NCBI GenBank assembly: GCA_019671135.1
Contig: JAHRHY010000002.1
Span: forward strand, 1,860,001-1,924,000
Length of the DNA: 64,000 bases
Direction: 5' to 3'
Origin: Linnemannia hyalina
Taxonomy: Eukaryota; Mortierellomycota; Mortierellomycetes; Mortierellales; Mortierellaceae
The first letter of the stretch is position 1. Every line of letters starts with the position of its first letter. The notes below the pieces were generated by a model. The model searched no databases and was not told the DNA's origin. It saw nothing but the letters and a program-made list of their open reading frames with translations. The translations under genes and the position numbers were made by a program. Below, one piece after another: positions 38,565 through 49,299 of this stretch.

Positions 38565-40826
38565 ATGAAGTACGTTCAGCTTACAATCGAGCTCATCACC
38601 AAGGCCTTTGAGACATTCTCCTCTAAGAAGGGAGTGGAGTTTAACAAGAAGGATGCAAATAAGATCTTTAAGGCGCTTGATGAGGATGAGGAAGTAGAGA
38701 GATACTACTTTTGTGGAGAAAAGTGCACCAAGTCCAAGCGCAAATGCATGAAGGAAGTTGATGATGAAGGCATGCATTGTTATGTCCACGATCCTGCGCG
38801 CAAGTGTCAAGGCACAACTATTAAGGGTGCTAATTGTGGTAGTGTAGCCAAACTTGGTCAAACATACTGTGGACGTCATCAAGATCAAGATAGAGGTTAT
38901 ATAAAACGTAGTAACAACAACGCACCTGTCGACAAGCGTACTAAGTCTTCCAAGGCTTTAAAGAAGACACATACTTCTAAGTTTGTGTCTTCCGATGACG
39001 ATATGACTTCCGAGGATGAAGAACCAAAGAAGCGAAAGAGAAACAAGCAGGAGTCATCGGATGAAGAGCCGTCCGATGATGATGATGAAGAAGATATAAT
39101 TGCCGTCTCCTTTCCGTTGAGTCCAAAGGTAGTTGACATAACGTCCAAGAAAAATGTACCACTCGCTAATACATGTATATGGACGCGTTATGCAACTAAT
39201 CCAGCTTTCCTGTATGCAAAAAGCTTTACTGTAAATGGCAAGTACATTATTAGGCTAAAGGAAAAGAATCTCTACATTGCATTGTGTCCACCTAAGCTCA
39301 TGGGCAAGAATCTCCCTGCGCCAGAAATATCTGAGAAAGAGGCACGCATATTGGCCAAGATGGGTCTTCAAGAGGCAACTTCAGCAGATGTAGAAAAAAT
39401 AGAAGAGTCTTCTGCTGATGAGAATTCTGACGATGATACAGATGATGGTGATACGTCTGATAATGCTGACTCTGACGATGATTCCTCTAAAGATAAAGAC
39501 TCTGGTGATGGCAAGTCCAATAACAGACCTGATGTAGAATCTGGAGATGATACCTCTAAGGATAACCCTGATGAAAAACTATCTCATAAAAAGCCATCTA
39601 AGGATGATGAGAAGAAGACTTCTCGAAAGAAAAGGCATTCAGAGATGCCCAAAAATGCAGAGCCATCTTCTAATGTAGATGTTTCTAAGGATGAAAAAGA
39701 TGAACACACATTTGCACTGGCCACAACGGTGCGTAACATTAGATCAGAGAAAGACATACCACTTGCAAAGGATGGAGGATGGATGGTTCATCCTAATAAC
39801 GACATGCTTGAGTATGCAACTAACTTTACGATGAAGGCTAAGTACATTGTCAAGCTATGTGGAAAGAATACATACGTTGGCCTGTTTACGCTTGATCATC
39901 TGCGTGGCGGTGGTGATGTTCCAGAGATGGATATCTTGGAACGCTCCATGCTTAGCAAGATGAAACTTCAAGAAATGTCTGATGAAGAGAGAAAGATGCT
40001 TTTCAACGAGGAGGTCGAAGTAGAAGAGGAACTACCAGTGGAAGGACCGACAGATATATCCAAGATGAAATGGAAAAGGTTTCACAAGCAGCAATTGGAG
40101 TATTCCAAGAATGTACTTGTAAATGGAAAGCACATTCTCAAGATCCGCAAGCAAAACATTGTAGTTGGCTTGGTGACTGATGACCACATTGGTGCAGAGA
40201 ATGTCGACTATGATAATCTTAACCAAAAGGAAAAAGAAAAGATCTTTGCTATGGGCTTTAAGCCACAATGGTCTAAGGATAGGTCGACAGAGAAAGGTGA
40301 ACCGGTAGAAAAAATAGATGATGAGGTGCAAGAGTCGAATATTAAGGAAACTTTAGATGAACTTGTAGAAAAAGTAGATGATGAGGTGCAAGAGTCGGAT
40401 GTTAAGAAAACTCTAGAAGATGGTGGACCTATGGAAAGCGAAAATGTGAATGCCTCAAGTGTTTACACTACAAAAGACCATCATGATTTTCTGAAGGCAA
40501 TGGGAGAAGTATATAGCAAAATAACAGCTATCGAAGAAGAACTCCGCGAGGAATACGTTTCGGCAGATGGTAATGCAGAAGAAAAAGAACTAATTTTTCA
40601 CCTAGGTTTGTTGGAGAAAGATTATTCCAACTACGAAACATGGCACATGGATAAGTTTGGTTCCCGCGAACCACATTCCGATATATTATGTAAGTTCGCA
40701 AAAGAAGGATCTCACAACAGAAAAACCATAGTGCAAAGTGTATTAGATAGTATTCAAGCCAAAGAGAAAAGTACGATGGAAGAAAAGAAGCCTCTTGAAG
40801 TAACATTTGAGACCGCAGAAGAGTAG
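38565..40826 (+). CDS. 753-aa acidic zinc protein with three repeated modules, family 3 unit 1
   Basis: Unrecognised as a whole. Residues 50-105 hold two C/H motifs: C54-x6-C61-x10-C72-x2-H75 and C81-x9-C91-x10-C102-x2-H105 (KCQGTTIKGANC ... GQTYCGRHQ). The second has the form of the DUF5763-like KCxG.T..G.xC...YCxxH motif known from viruses and microbes. Serine/acid/lysine-rich low-complexity stretches lie near 120-180 and 285-390. A module recurs three times near residues 200-275, 400-475 and 500-570: YAKSFTVNGKYIIRL.EKN, YATNFTMKAKYIVKL.GKN, YSKNVLVNGKHILKI.KQN, each followed by xVGL/IAL and a K(M/F)G(L/F) end. A 21-aa KxDDEVQES repeat lies near 580-620. Nuclear DNA- or chromatin-binding accessory protein is a guess. 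Confidence 0.8.
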   Translation: MKYVQLTIELITKAFETFSSKKGVEFNKKDANKIFKALDEDEEVERYYFCGEKCTKSKRKCMKEVDDEGMHCYVHDPARKCQGTTIKGANCGSVAKLGQTYCGRHQDQDRGYIKRSNNNAPVDKRTKSSKALKKTHTSKFVSSDDDMTSEDEEPKKRKRNKQESSDEEPSDDDDEEDIIAVSFPLSPKVVDITSKKNVPLANTCIWTRYATNPAFLYAKSFTVNGKYIIRLKEKNLYIALCPPKLMGKNLPAPEISEKEARILAKMGLQEATSADVEKIEESSADENSDDDTDDGDTSDNADSDDDSSKDKDSGDGKSNNRPDVESGDDTSKDNPDEKLSHKKPSKDDEKKTSRKKRHSEMPKNAEPSSNVDVSKDEKDEHTFALATTVRNIRSEKDIPLAKDGGWMVHPNNDMLEYATNFTMKAKYIVKLCGKNTYVGLFTLDHLRGGGDVPEMDILERSMLSKMKLQEMSDEERKMLFNEEVEVEEELPVEGPTDISKMKWKRFHKQQLEYSKNVLVNGKHILKIRKQNIVVGLVTDDHIGAENVDYDNLNQKEKEKIFAMGFKPQWSKDRSTEKGEPVEKIDDEVQESNIKETLDELVEKVDDEVQESDVKKTLEDGGPMESENVNASSVYTTKDHHDFLKAMGEVYSKITAIEEELREEYVSADGNAEEKELIFHLGLLEKDYSNYETWHMDKFGSREPHSDILCKFAKEGSHNRKTIVQSVLDSIQAKEKSTMEEKKPLEVTFETAEE

Positions 40827-41299
40827 ATCAAGAATTTTAAAAACTGTAGATATACCACTTGCACAAATAAAGCTTTTATATATGGAATACACATGTAATA
40901 TTATCCTCGTCCCTTCCAATGAGATTCACCAGATATATTACCCATCTTTTTAAAAACTTCCACCATCCTTTGCACAATTTACAATATTTCTTTCTTGATC
41001 ACAGTGGTGTTTATCCACAATCTACTTATATTTAACATTACGAAAATTACAATAACTATATCTAATATGTTCTACAATGCATGCACTCTTTATGACATTT
41101 ATTTTTTCACCATTGGCATGTTTACCAACGATCTGTATAGGAGGCCGCATATCAACAAATATTATAACAATCGTAACTTCCTACAAAGTATGTTACATCA
41201 AACATTATAAAAACCACGATAACTTCATCTGAGACGTTCCACAATGCATGCACCCTCACCATTATTGCATTACCCATATTTTTTTAAAACATTCACCTA
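40827..41299 (+). terminator. 3' region of the 753-aa gene with AATAAA
   Basis: AATAAA at 40866-40871, 40 nt after the stop, is a standard polyadenylation signal. Boxes ATTTTAAAAACTG, CTTTTTAAAAACTTCC and TTTTTTTAAAAC follow at about 40835, 40948 and 41280. The last lies just before the next R. Short palindromic fragments ACAATGCATGCAC occur twice. No gene seen. Confidence 0.55.
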
Positions 41300-41793
41300 G
41301 GAGGCCTTTCAGGTCCAAGTTATCATATGGTGTTTGTTACATCTCTGTAGATCTCGACAATATCCATAGCGACTATGGGATGAGAATGTATATATGATAC
41401 CAAGCATATAAGACAACCATTGTAACATTTTTTGTTCAACTATCCTACTAAACACCAACCTATTCTCCAAACAACAAAGTCTTCTTATTTTTCGCACACC
41501 ACACTCTTGAATATGTCCATCTACTATTAACCTGTAACCCTCACTGCAAGATTCGCCAGAGTAGTTCTTGTATGTCATCATCTAAAGCACTTGTACTCTC
41601 AACTGTATCTTTGGGGCGAAATACAGGGGAGAGATTACATTTTAAAAAAACATGTGCTGTCTATTGCTATTTTATTCTGTGTTCTGTTGCCCACTATGAA
41701 GAGATATGTCAGTTATGGAAGTAAACACTCCGTTCCTTGGGCTTTGGATATTTTTTATATGCCTTTTTATATCCTCTGCACATGAAGGGGCCG
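41300..41793 (+). repeat. Family 3 end repeat R, second copy
   Basis: Identical by eye to 35988-36481, at exactly +5,312 bp. Preceded by CACCTA rather than a duplicated target, so it is an internal junction of the array. Confidence 0.93.
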
Positions 41794-41955
41794 CTACCGA
41801 AAAAAATATAAAAATATATTTGTATTCTCAACTATGTGCTTGCTATATGATAGATACCATCCTACATGCTGTTGTGTATGCAGTTAAGTATAAGCCTTTT
41901 TAAAAAATTGTTATTGTTGGTTAACGTCATGACAATCCAATACATAAATATTATT

Positions 41956-43245
41956 ATGGATCTAACAAAACACTTCCAACAACTGCTTGATGACCATTGG
42001 ACTTTCCTCAACGCTGGATGGCCAACAATTACACCACGTAATAATCATCGTACTGTAAGCAAGGAAATTGGGTATATGCCAGAAATAAAAGAAACCCTAA
42101 ATCGACGCCTTGGTCCTATTCCAGTGTACTTCTTTCTTGTTGACATCTGGCCAAAGGTTAAGTATCCTGGTCCATACAAAGAAGTGGAGAAAGGTCTTTT
42201 AATGCTCTATCATCTTGTCAAAGGACTGTCTATGGAAGCAATGGAACCACACATGCCAAAAAGTAGTTTTCATGCAATGCACTCTGTGTTTTATAAGAAA
42301 GAATATACTTTGCACAACAAGTACATCACCAACTGTATTGCAACAATGTTCTCCACAATTAAAATACGCCTATTGTCTGCAAAGGAAAAGAATCCTCCAT
42401 TATTTAAGCATGTTACATTGCATCTTGATGGTCATGATACAAGAGCAACATACAAAGGTGAGAGTAGTGCTGATATGTACTCTTACAAGCTGAAAAAGTC
42501 TGGATTACGCACACAGGTAGCAATGGATTGTAATGGCATGGCTTTATTTGTCTCCAAATCTGCATCTTGCAAGAACAATGCTGATGGAACAATGCTGCTA
42601 ACGATGAAGTTGGACAAGAGAGTGCATGAGATGGATTGCATTGCTCTCGATGGAGGGTATCCACAGTTCTTAAGGAGGCTTATAGATGAGTCTGATATTC
42701 TTAGAGTCCAAAATTTCGCTCATCCATACCGTAAACAGAAGAACAAGGAACTTACACAGGAAGAAGCGTTATACAATACCACCTTTGGTAGTTTCCGCTC
42801 GCAGATGGAATCTCTGTTTGCAGACCTTGGTTCCACATTTGAGAAACACAACAATCGTACTCCTGTGTTGGTGGATAAGAAACAAACATATAATTTGCAG
42901 TTGAAGTTATCTTTATTACTCTTAAACATGAAAAAGATGGTTGCTTTGTTGAAGATTTCTGCAGAACCAATTCATACAGCTTGGCTTCGCGAAGGCTTCG
43001 AGTATCCGACGACAGAGAACGACGTTGAGCAACCAATGGGATATGTTGATGTTGGTGCGCTAGTGGAGGATGGAAATACAATGGCACAACTCCAGAACAA
43101 ATTTCTTGGTATTAATCTTCATGGTGATGTTGATGTTAATGTTGATGAGGACACACCAATGGATCAAGCAGTAATAATGCAACCCGGTCTTTCCATTGAG
43201 CTTAGAGGTACGAAGCGACAAATGGATGTTAATGGTAATCTGTAG
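41956..43245 (+). CDS. DDE transposase-like protein, family 3 (429 aa), unit 2
   Basis: Identical by eye to 36644-37933; all DDE candidates present. It has its own R and upstream region, so both units could be expressed. Confidence 0.85.
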   Translation: MDLTKHFQQLLDDHWTFLNAGWPTITPRNNHRTVSKEIGYMPEIKETLNRRLGPIPVYFFLVDIWPKVKYPGPYKEVEKGLLMLYHLVKGLSMEAMEPHMPKSSFHAMHSVFYKKEYTLHNKYITNCIATMFSTIKIRLLSAKEKNPPLFKHVTLHLDGHDTRATYKGESSADMYSYKLKKSGLRTQVAMDCNGMALFVSKSASCKNNADGTMLLTMKLDKRVHEMDCIALDGGYPQFLRRLIDESDILRVQNFAHPYRKQKNKELTQEEALYNTTFGSFRSQMESLFADLGSTFEKHNNRTPVLVDKKQTYNLQLKLSLLLLNMKKMVALLKISAEPIHTAWLREGFEYPTTENDVEQPMGYVDVGALVEDGNTMAQLQNKFLGINLHGDVDVNVDEDTPMDQAVIMQPGLSIELRGTKRQMDVNGNL

Positions 43246-43876
43246 ACTTATTGCAGGTTTTTAAAAGAATAGACATACATGGCCTATTTAGTCAGCTTTA
43301 AGATACGGTATTAACTGCCAAGACGCTAATATGCACCGGTATCTATTATTAAAAGCCATGGTATTATTGTAGTAGATCGGATGCTATTCTATGCTATTCT
43401 ACAGCATTCCTTTTTATTTAACTAAGAGGATAAACACATGTACAAACCTACGTCATAAAATAATACTACATTCTTAACCATTTTTAAACCCCGTCTTTAA
43501 TGCCAAGCAGTCTTAATAAGCAAGATCTACGTCATACGAGGAACACTACATTATTAACCACTTAGATGCCTTTTTAAAACTCTTTTGTTACTAAGCGCCA
43601 AGCAGTGCTAATAAGCAAGCGCTATTAATGTCCATTGTGGCAGTGTTCCTGAATTAGTATAAATAAAGGAGTCCACTTCCCTCTTGCTTAATCTTTATCT
43701 AGTAACCAACCAACAATTATCCATATCTATACAACCATCCATACCTATACAACCATCTTTTATTGCAATTCTTTATATCAGTGTACTAAGCAGCTGCAAT
43801 CTACCACACATAAACTGAAAACTCATTCACACCCACCATACCACAAGTACAATCCATATTATTCATATCCAAAAAC
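43246..43876 (+). promoter_or_regulatory. Promoter region of the second 753-aa gene
   Basis: Copy of 37934-38564, with TATAAATA at 43658-43665. Confidence 0.58.
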
Positions 43877-46138
43877 ATGAAGTACGTTCAGCTTACAATC
43901 GAGCTCATCACCAAGGCCTTTGAGACATTCTCCTCTAAGAAGGGAGTGGAGTTTAACAAGAAGGATGCAAATAAGATCTTTAAGGCGCTTGATGAGGATG
44001 AGGAAGTAGAGAGATACTACTTTTGTGGAGAAAAGTGCACCAAGTCCAAGCGCAAATGCATGAAGGAAGTTGATGATGAAGGCATGCATTGTTATGTCCA
44101 CGATCCTGCGCGCAAGTGTCAAGGCACAACTATTAAGGGTGCTAATTGTGGTAGTGTAGCCAAACTTGGTCAAACATACTGTGGACGTCATCAAGATCAA
44201 GATAGAGGTTATATAAAACGTAGTAACAACAACGCACCTGTCGACAAGCGTACTAAGTCTTCCAAGGCTTTAAAGAAGACACATACTTCTAAGTTTGTGT
44301 CTTCCGATGACGATATGACTTCCGAGGATGAAGAACCAAAGAAGCGAAAGAGAAACAAGCAGGAGTCATCGGATGAAGAGCCGTCCGATGATGATGATGA
44401 AGAAGATATAATTGCCGTCTCCTTTCCGTTGAGTCCAAAGGTAGTTGACATAACGTCCAAGAAAAATGTACCACTCGCTAATACATGTATATGGACGCGT
44501 TATGCAACTAATCCAGCTTTCCTGTATGCAAAAAGCTTTACTGTAAATGGCAAGTACATTATTAGGCTAAAGGAAAAGAATCTCTACATTGCATTGTGTC
44601 CACCTAAGCTCATGGGCAAGAATCTCCCTGCGCCAGAAATATCTGAGAAAGAGGCACGCATATTGGCCAAGATGGGTCTTCAAGAGGCAACTTCAGCAGA
44701 TGTAGAAAAAATAGAAGAGTCTTCTGCTGATGAGAATTCTGACGATGATACAGATGATGGTGATACGTCTGATAATGCTGACTCTGACGATGATTCCTCT
44801 AAAGATAAAGACTCTGGTGATGGCAAGTCCAATAACAGACCTGATGTAGAATCTGGAGATGATACCTCTAAGGATAACCCTGATGAAAAACTATCTCATA
44901 AAAAGCCATCTAAGGATGATGAGAAGAAGACTTCTCGAAAGAAAAGGCATTCAGAGATGCCCAAAAATGCAGAGCCATCTTCTAATGTAGATGTTTCTAA
45001 GGATGAAAAAGATGAACACACATTTGCACTGGCCACAACGGTGCGTAACATTAGATCAGAGAAAGACATACCACTTGCAAAGGATGGAGGATGGATGGTT
45101 CATCCTAATAACGACATGCTTGAGTATGCAACTAACTTTACGATGAAGGCTAAGTACATTGTCAAGCTATGTGGAAAGAATACATACGTTGGCCTGTTTA
45201 CGCTTGATCATCTGCGTGGCGGTGGTGATGTTCCAGAGATGGATATCTTGGAACGCTCCATGCTTAGCAAGATGAAACTTCAAGAAATGTCTGATGAAGA
45301 GAGAAAGATGCTTTTCAACGAGGAGGTCGAAGTAGAAGAGGAACTACCAGTGGAAGGACCGACAGATATATCCAAGATGAAATGGAAAAGGTTTCACAAG
45401 CAGCAATTGGAGTATTCCAAGAATGTACTTGTAAATGGAAAGCACATTCTCAAGATCCGCAAGCAAAACATTGTAGTTGGCTTGGTGACTGATGACCACA
45501 TTGGTGCAGAGAATGTCGACTATGATAATCTTAACCAAAAGGAAAAAGAAAAGATCTTTGCTATGGGCTTTAAGCCACAATGGTCTAAGGATAGGTCGAC
45601 AGAGAAAGGTGAACCGGTAGAAAAAATAGATGATGAGGTGCAAGAGTCGAATATTAAGGAAACTTTAGATGAACTTGTAGAAAAAGTAGATGATGAGGTG
45701 CAAGAGTCGGATGTTAAGAAAACTCTAGAAGATGGTGGACCTATGGAAAGCGAAAATGTGAATGCCTCAAGTGTTTACACTACAAAAGACCATCATGATT
45801 TTCTGAAGGCAATGGGAGAAGTATATAGCAAAATAACAGCTATCGAAGAAGAACTCCGCGAGGAATACGTTTCGGCAGATGGTAATGCAGAAGAAAAAGA
45901 ACTAATTTTTCACCTAGGTTTGTTGGAGAAAGATTATTCCAACTACGAAACATGGCACATGGATAAGTTTGGTTCCCGCGAACCACATTCCGATATATTA
46001 TGTAAGTTCGCAAAAGAAGGATCTCACAACAGAAAAACCATAGTGCAAAGTGTATTAGATAGTATTCAAGCCAAAGAGAAAAGTACGATGGAAGAAAAGA
46101 AGCCTCTTGAAGTAACATTTGAGACCGCAGAAGAGTAG
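43877..46138 (+). CDS. 753-aa acidic zinc protein, family 3 unit 2
   Basis: Identical by eye to 38565-40826 over all 753 codons. See that entry for domains. Confidence 0.8.
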   Translation: MKYVQLTIELITKAFETFSSKKGVEFNKKDANKIFKALDEDEEVERYYFCGEKCTKSKRKCMKEVDDEGMHCYVHDPARKCQGTTIKGANCGSVAKLGQTYCGRHQDQDRGYIKRSNNNAPVDKRTKSSKALKKTHTSKFVSSDDDMTSEDEEPKKRKRNKQESSDEEPSDDDDEEDIIAVSFPLSPKVVDITSKKNVPLANTCIWTRYATNPAFLYAKSFTVNGKYIIRLKEKNLYIALCPPKLMGKNLPAPEISEKEARILAKMGLQEATSADVEKIEESSADENSDDDTDDGDTSDNADSDDDSSKDKDSGDGKSNNRPDVESGDDTSKDNPDEKLSHKKPSKDDEKKTSRKKRHSEMPKNAEPSSNVDVSKDEKDEHTFALATTVRNIRSEKDIPLAKDGGWMVHPNNDMLEYATNFTMKAKYIVKLCGKNTYVGLFTLDHLRGGGDVPEMDILERSMLSKMKLQEMSDEERKMLFNEEVEVEEELPVEGPTDISKMKWKRFHKQQLEYSKNVLVNGKHILKIRKQNIVVGLVTDDHIGAENVDYDNLNQKEKEKIFAMGFKPQWSKDRSTEKGEPVEKIDDEVQESNIKETLDELVEKVDDEVQESDVKKTLEDGGPMESENVNASSVYTTKDHHDFLKAMGEVYSKITAIEEELREEYVSADGNAEEKELIFHLGLLEKDYSNYETWHMDKFGSREPHSDILCKFAKEGSHNRKTIVQSVLDSIQAKEKSTMEEKKPLEVTFETAEE

Positions 46139-46611
46139 ATCAAGAATTTTAAAAACTGTAGATATACCACTTGCACAAATAAAGCTTTTATATATGGAAT
46201 ACACATGTAATATTATCCTCGTCCCTTCCAATGAGATTCACCAGATATATTACCCATCTTTTTAAAAACTTCCACCATCCTTTGCACAATTTACAATATT
46301 TCTTTCTTGATCACAGTGGTGTTTATCCACAATCTACTTATATTTAACATTACGAAAATTACAATAACTATATCTAATATGTTCTACAATGCATGCACTC
46401 TTTATGACATTTATTTTTTCACCATTGGCATGTTTACCAACGATCTGTATAGGAGGCCGCATATCAACAAATATTATAACAATCGTAACTTCCTACAAAG
46501 TATGTTACATCAAACATTATAAAAACCACGATAACTTCATCTGAGACGTTCCACAATGCATGCACCCTCACCATTATTGCATTACCCATATTTTTTTAAA
46601 ACATTCACCTA
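46139..46611 (+). terminator. 3' region of the second 753-aa gene
   Basis: Copy of 40827-41299 with AATAAA at 46178-46183 and the same TTTTTAAAA boxes. Confidence 0.52.
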
Positions 46612-47105
46612 GGAGGCCTTTCAGGTCCAAGTTATCATATGGTGTTTGTTACATCTCTGTAGATCTCGACAATATCCATAGCGACTATGGGATGAGAATG
46701 TATATATGATACCAAGCATATAAGACAACCATTGTAACATTTTTTGTTCAACTATCCTACTAAACACCAACCTATTCTCCAAACAACAAAGTCTTCTTAT
46801 TTTTCGCACACCACACTCTTGAATATGTCCATCTACTATTAACCTGTAACCCTCACTGCAAGATTCGCCAGAGTAGTTCTTGTATGTCATCATCTAAAGC
46901 ACTTGTACTCTCAACTGTATCTTTGGGGCGAAATACAGGGGAGAGATTACATTTTAAAAAAACATGTGCTGTCTATTGCTATTTTATTCTGTGTTCTGTT
47001 GCCCACTATGAAGAGATATGTCAGTTATGGAAGTAAACACTCCGTTCCTTGGGCTTTGGATATTTTTTATATGCCTTTTTATATCCTCTGCACATGAAGG
47101 GGCCG
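46612..47105 (+). repeat. Family 3 solo end repeat R, third copy
   Basis: 494 bp ending GAAGGGGCCG and then CTAACTAC of the family 2 gene, where the internal copies continue CTACCGAAAAAA. This defines the right edge of R and of the array. Confidence 0.93.
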
Positions 47106-47107
47106 CT

Positions 47108-47554
47108 AACTACAATAAGATTTTCGGCAGTTTCCGCTCTCAGATAGAAGCCGAATTTGGAGATCTTGGAGCAACCTTTGAGAAGCACAACAATAGGAAA
47201 CCAGTGTTGGTAACCAAGATAGAAACATATAATTTGCAATTGCGATTGTGTCTCTTACTTATGAACATCAAGAAGATGGTGGCACTACTGCAGTTAAATC
47301 TGGAACCCATTCATAGTGCCTGGATTAGAGATGGCTTCGACTTTCCATATGCCAATGGTGCAATGGAACAAATCTTGGATTATATTCCAGTGGATGAGAT
47401 GTTGCATGATGCACGAGATATAACAAAGTTACAAGAGCAGTTCTTGGAGATGACTACTATGGATGTCGAGGATAAACAACGGGAAGAGCCGACTAATAAG
47501 CGACGTGAAATTTTTGCAGGAGTGGAGATTCCATCATATAAGCGTACAAAGTAA
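47108..47554 (+). pseudogene. Family 2 DDE transposase-like gene, 3' part
   Basis: NYNKIFGSFRSQIEAEFGDL (E285) through ...PSYKRTK to the stop, the part missing from 35173-35987. Frame and sequence match the whole gene at 60983-62242, so the gene was intact before family 3 landed. Confidence 0.92.
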
Positions 47555-47591
47555 GCCCATTGTAATTTTTAAAAACTATCTATTAGCATTC

Positions 47592-49244
47592 TTAACGTAT
47601 ATAAATATCCTTGAACCCGCGAACAGTTCTGCATTGCAATGTGGTGAAATTCATATACGGAACTTGGCCATCGGGATATTCTTCCAGCCATGCAACGATC
47701 TTTATTTCTAAACTAAGTCCACATCGTACTTTAATACCATTGGACAATGTTGCAAAAATATATTCTTTGTTGTGATACATATCCATTGCAATTGCTATGA
47801 CTGTATAGCTGGTATTTATTTCAAGTACATTATATCCAGCTTTATATGTTGCTTTGTGGATAGCTCTATCATGGACTTGTATAAAATTCTCACCATTCAT
47901 GTTTTCTAGATGAATATCAACAATTGGTGGTGCACCTTTGCGGATTCTTCTCTCAGGCCATTGGATCTTTACATTATCTACCTCCACTATACCCATATCC
48001 TCGAATTGTAAAACATCATCATCGTAAATGTATGGGTACATGCCTTTATGTGCTCCTGCAACAAGTGTTATTGCTGTACATTCGTCAGGCCGTTTGTACT
48101 TGGTAACTGTAATATCCTTGATGCTATTCTCATCCATCTCAACCTCCAAAAAGTATATTGGTCTATCGTTGAAGCTATAGTTGGCTAACAACGTCATTGC
48201 TTCCTCTTTCTCGACATTGTTACGATATGAACCATACTTCTTACCTGTAACAGAGTTCCACCAATGGCAATATGCGAATGCCGATTTTTCACCCATTGTT
48301 ACATGAATACCTACCATGGATGATATATTGCCAACTATGTACTTCCAATATGCCTTGTGCTTTACGCAGAAGGTGGGACATTCTTGGATCTCTTCCTTTA
48401 TGGCATCCAAAACTCCTTTATAATAGGAGAATGTATATATCTCCTGTCCATAAAAGGTAAGTTCAAGTCTTGTTAGACCTGTTTTCTTTGCCTTTCGAAG
48501 TCTCTTATGTAGGTCCTTATCCACATCCATGACAAAATTCTCCATTCTTGAACCCAACGACATTTTTACTTCAGCACTCTCCAACATCTGTACAAGTTTG
48601 TTGTAGACCTTACAACGGACCTTTTGGTCTTTTTCGGTGACTCCAAACCAAGAAAGACAGTGGTTACCAACCTTATGGAGATCGTTGGCAATATCTAAAT
48701 TTTCTCCAAATCTCTCTTGAAGGTACTGTTGAAGAATTGGACGGCTTGTGACATATCTACAATCCGTAGCAATATCTATATCATGAAGGATAACGTAGTC
48801 AACCTCCAGTTCATCAAGTATTGGTATTATCTCGGATATTAGAGATATGGCCTCTAGTTCATGGAGCGTTACCTTAATGCTAAAGTAACCAGCATGGTAT
48901 AAGGCCGAACTTCTAAACTTTTTTCTATGTTTTCGTAGCATTTCAGAGCTAAAAAAACTATTGGGTTTGATATAACCCTCGTTAACAACTTTAACCATGG
49001 AGTGGCTAACATCGAGGCCTTTAAAAGCTTCGCGAATATTGGAAGTGGTGTTTTTGCGCTGCTCGTCAACAAGTGCAGCCCGGTTGTGCAATCCCCAGAG
49101 TATTAAACTATCGCAGAATATCTCTGAGTACTTTTTCCAGCCCGTCTTCGGTTTGCCAGGCAATGCAATCTCTTTGCCCACATCAGAGATAAGATGGGCA
49201 TATGAGTTCAGCGCCTTGTTAATGGATTTAGGTATAGCGGACAT
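47592..49244 (-). CDS. Rep-like protein, family 2 (550 aa), copy 1
   Basis: Homologue of the family 1 567-aa protein. The same blocks occur in order: LHDIDIATDCRYVTSR, CLSWFGVTEKDQKVRCKVYN and TRLELTFYGQ. The conserved middle (FAYCHWWNSVTGKKYG, YSFNDRPIYFLE, CTAITLVAGAHKGMYP) is shared as well. The frame is open 45 codons upstream of the chosen start, but MSAIPKSINKALNSYAHLIS is the first ATG giving the family 1-like N-terminus. A TTTTTAAAAA box lies about 45 nt before the ATG. It converges on the transposase gene, with ATTTTTAAAAAC in the 37 bp between stops. Confidence 0.82.
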   Translation of the reverse strand: MSAIPKSINKALNSYAHLISDVGKEIALPGKPKTGWKKYSEIFCDSLILWGLHNRAALVDEQRKNTTSNIREAFKGLDVSHSMVKVVNEGYIKPNSFFSSEMLRKHRKKFRSSALYHAGYFSIKVTLHELEAISLISEIIPILDELEVDYVILHDIDIATDCRYVTSRPILQQYLQERFGENLDIANDLHKVGNHCLSWFGVTEKDQKVRCKVYNKLVQMLESAEVKMSLGSRMENFVMDVDKDLHKRLRKAKKTGLTRLELTFYGQEIYTFSYYKGVLDAIKEEIQECPTFCVKHKAYWKYIVGNISSMVGIHVTMGEKSAFAYCHWWNSVTGKKYGSYRNNVEKEEAMTLLANYSFNDRPIYFLEVEMDENSIKDITVTKYKRPDECTAITLVAGAHKGMYPYIYDDDVLQFEDMGIVEVDNVKIQWPERRIRKGAPPIVDIHLENMNGENFIQVHDRAIHKATYKAGYNVLEINTSYTVIAIAMDMYHNKEYIFATLSNGIKVRCGLSLEIKIVAWLEEYPDGQVPYMNFTTLQCRTVRGFKDIYIR

Positions 49245-49299
49245 GTTGAATAGCTTACTGTTTGCAGAGATATGTACTACAAACTTTTTAAAAACCACT

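Larger units (their letters stand above)
35988..47105 (+). mobile_element. Family 3 direct tandem array: R-unit-R-unit-R
   Basis: Two 5,312-bp units (35988-41299, 41300-46611) followed by a solo 494-bp R (46612-47105). It is inserted in the family 2 transposase gene; CTAA is present on both sides (35984-35987, 47106-47109) and once in the uninterrupted copy, so this is a 4-bp target duplication. The outer ends GGAGGCCTTTCA and (complement) CGGCCCCTTCA are only loosely inverted. The two units appear identical. Confidence 0.93.

Noticed and set aside
38565..40826. Giant virus or Polinton origin of the whole window, suggested by the zinc motifs of the 753-aa and 130-aa proteins.
   Set aside because: No capsid, packaging ATPase, protein-primed polymerase or maturation protease is seen, and two Ty3/gypsy elements sit among the copies. 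Only the motif similarity remains, which is too weak to assign an origin.
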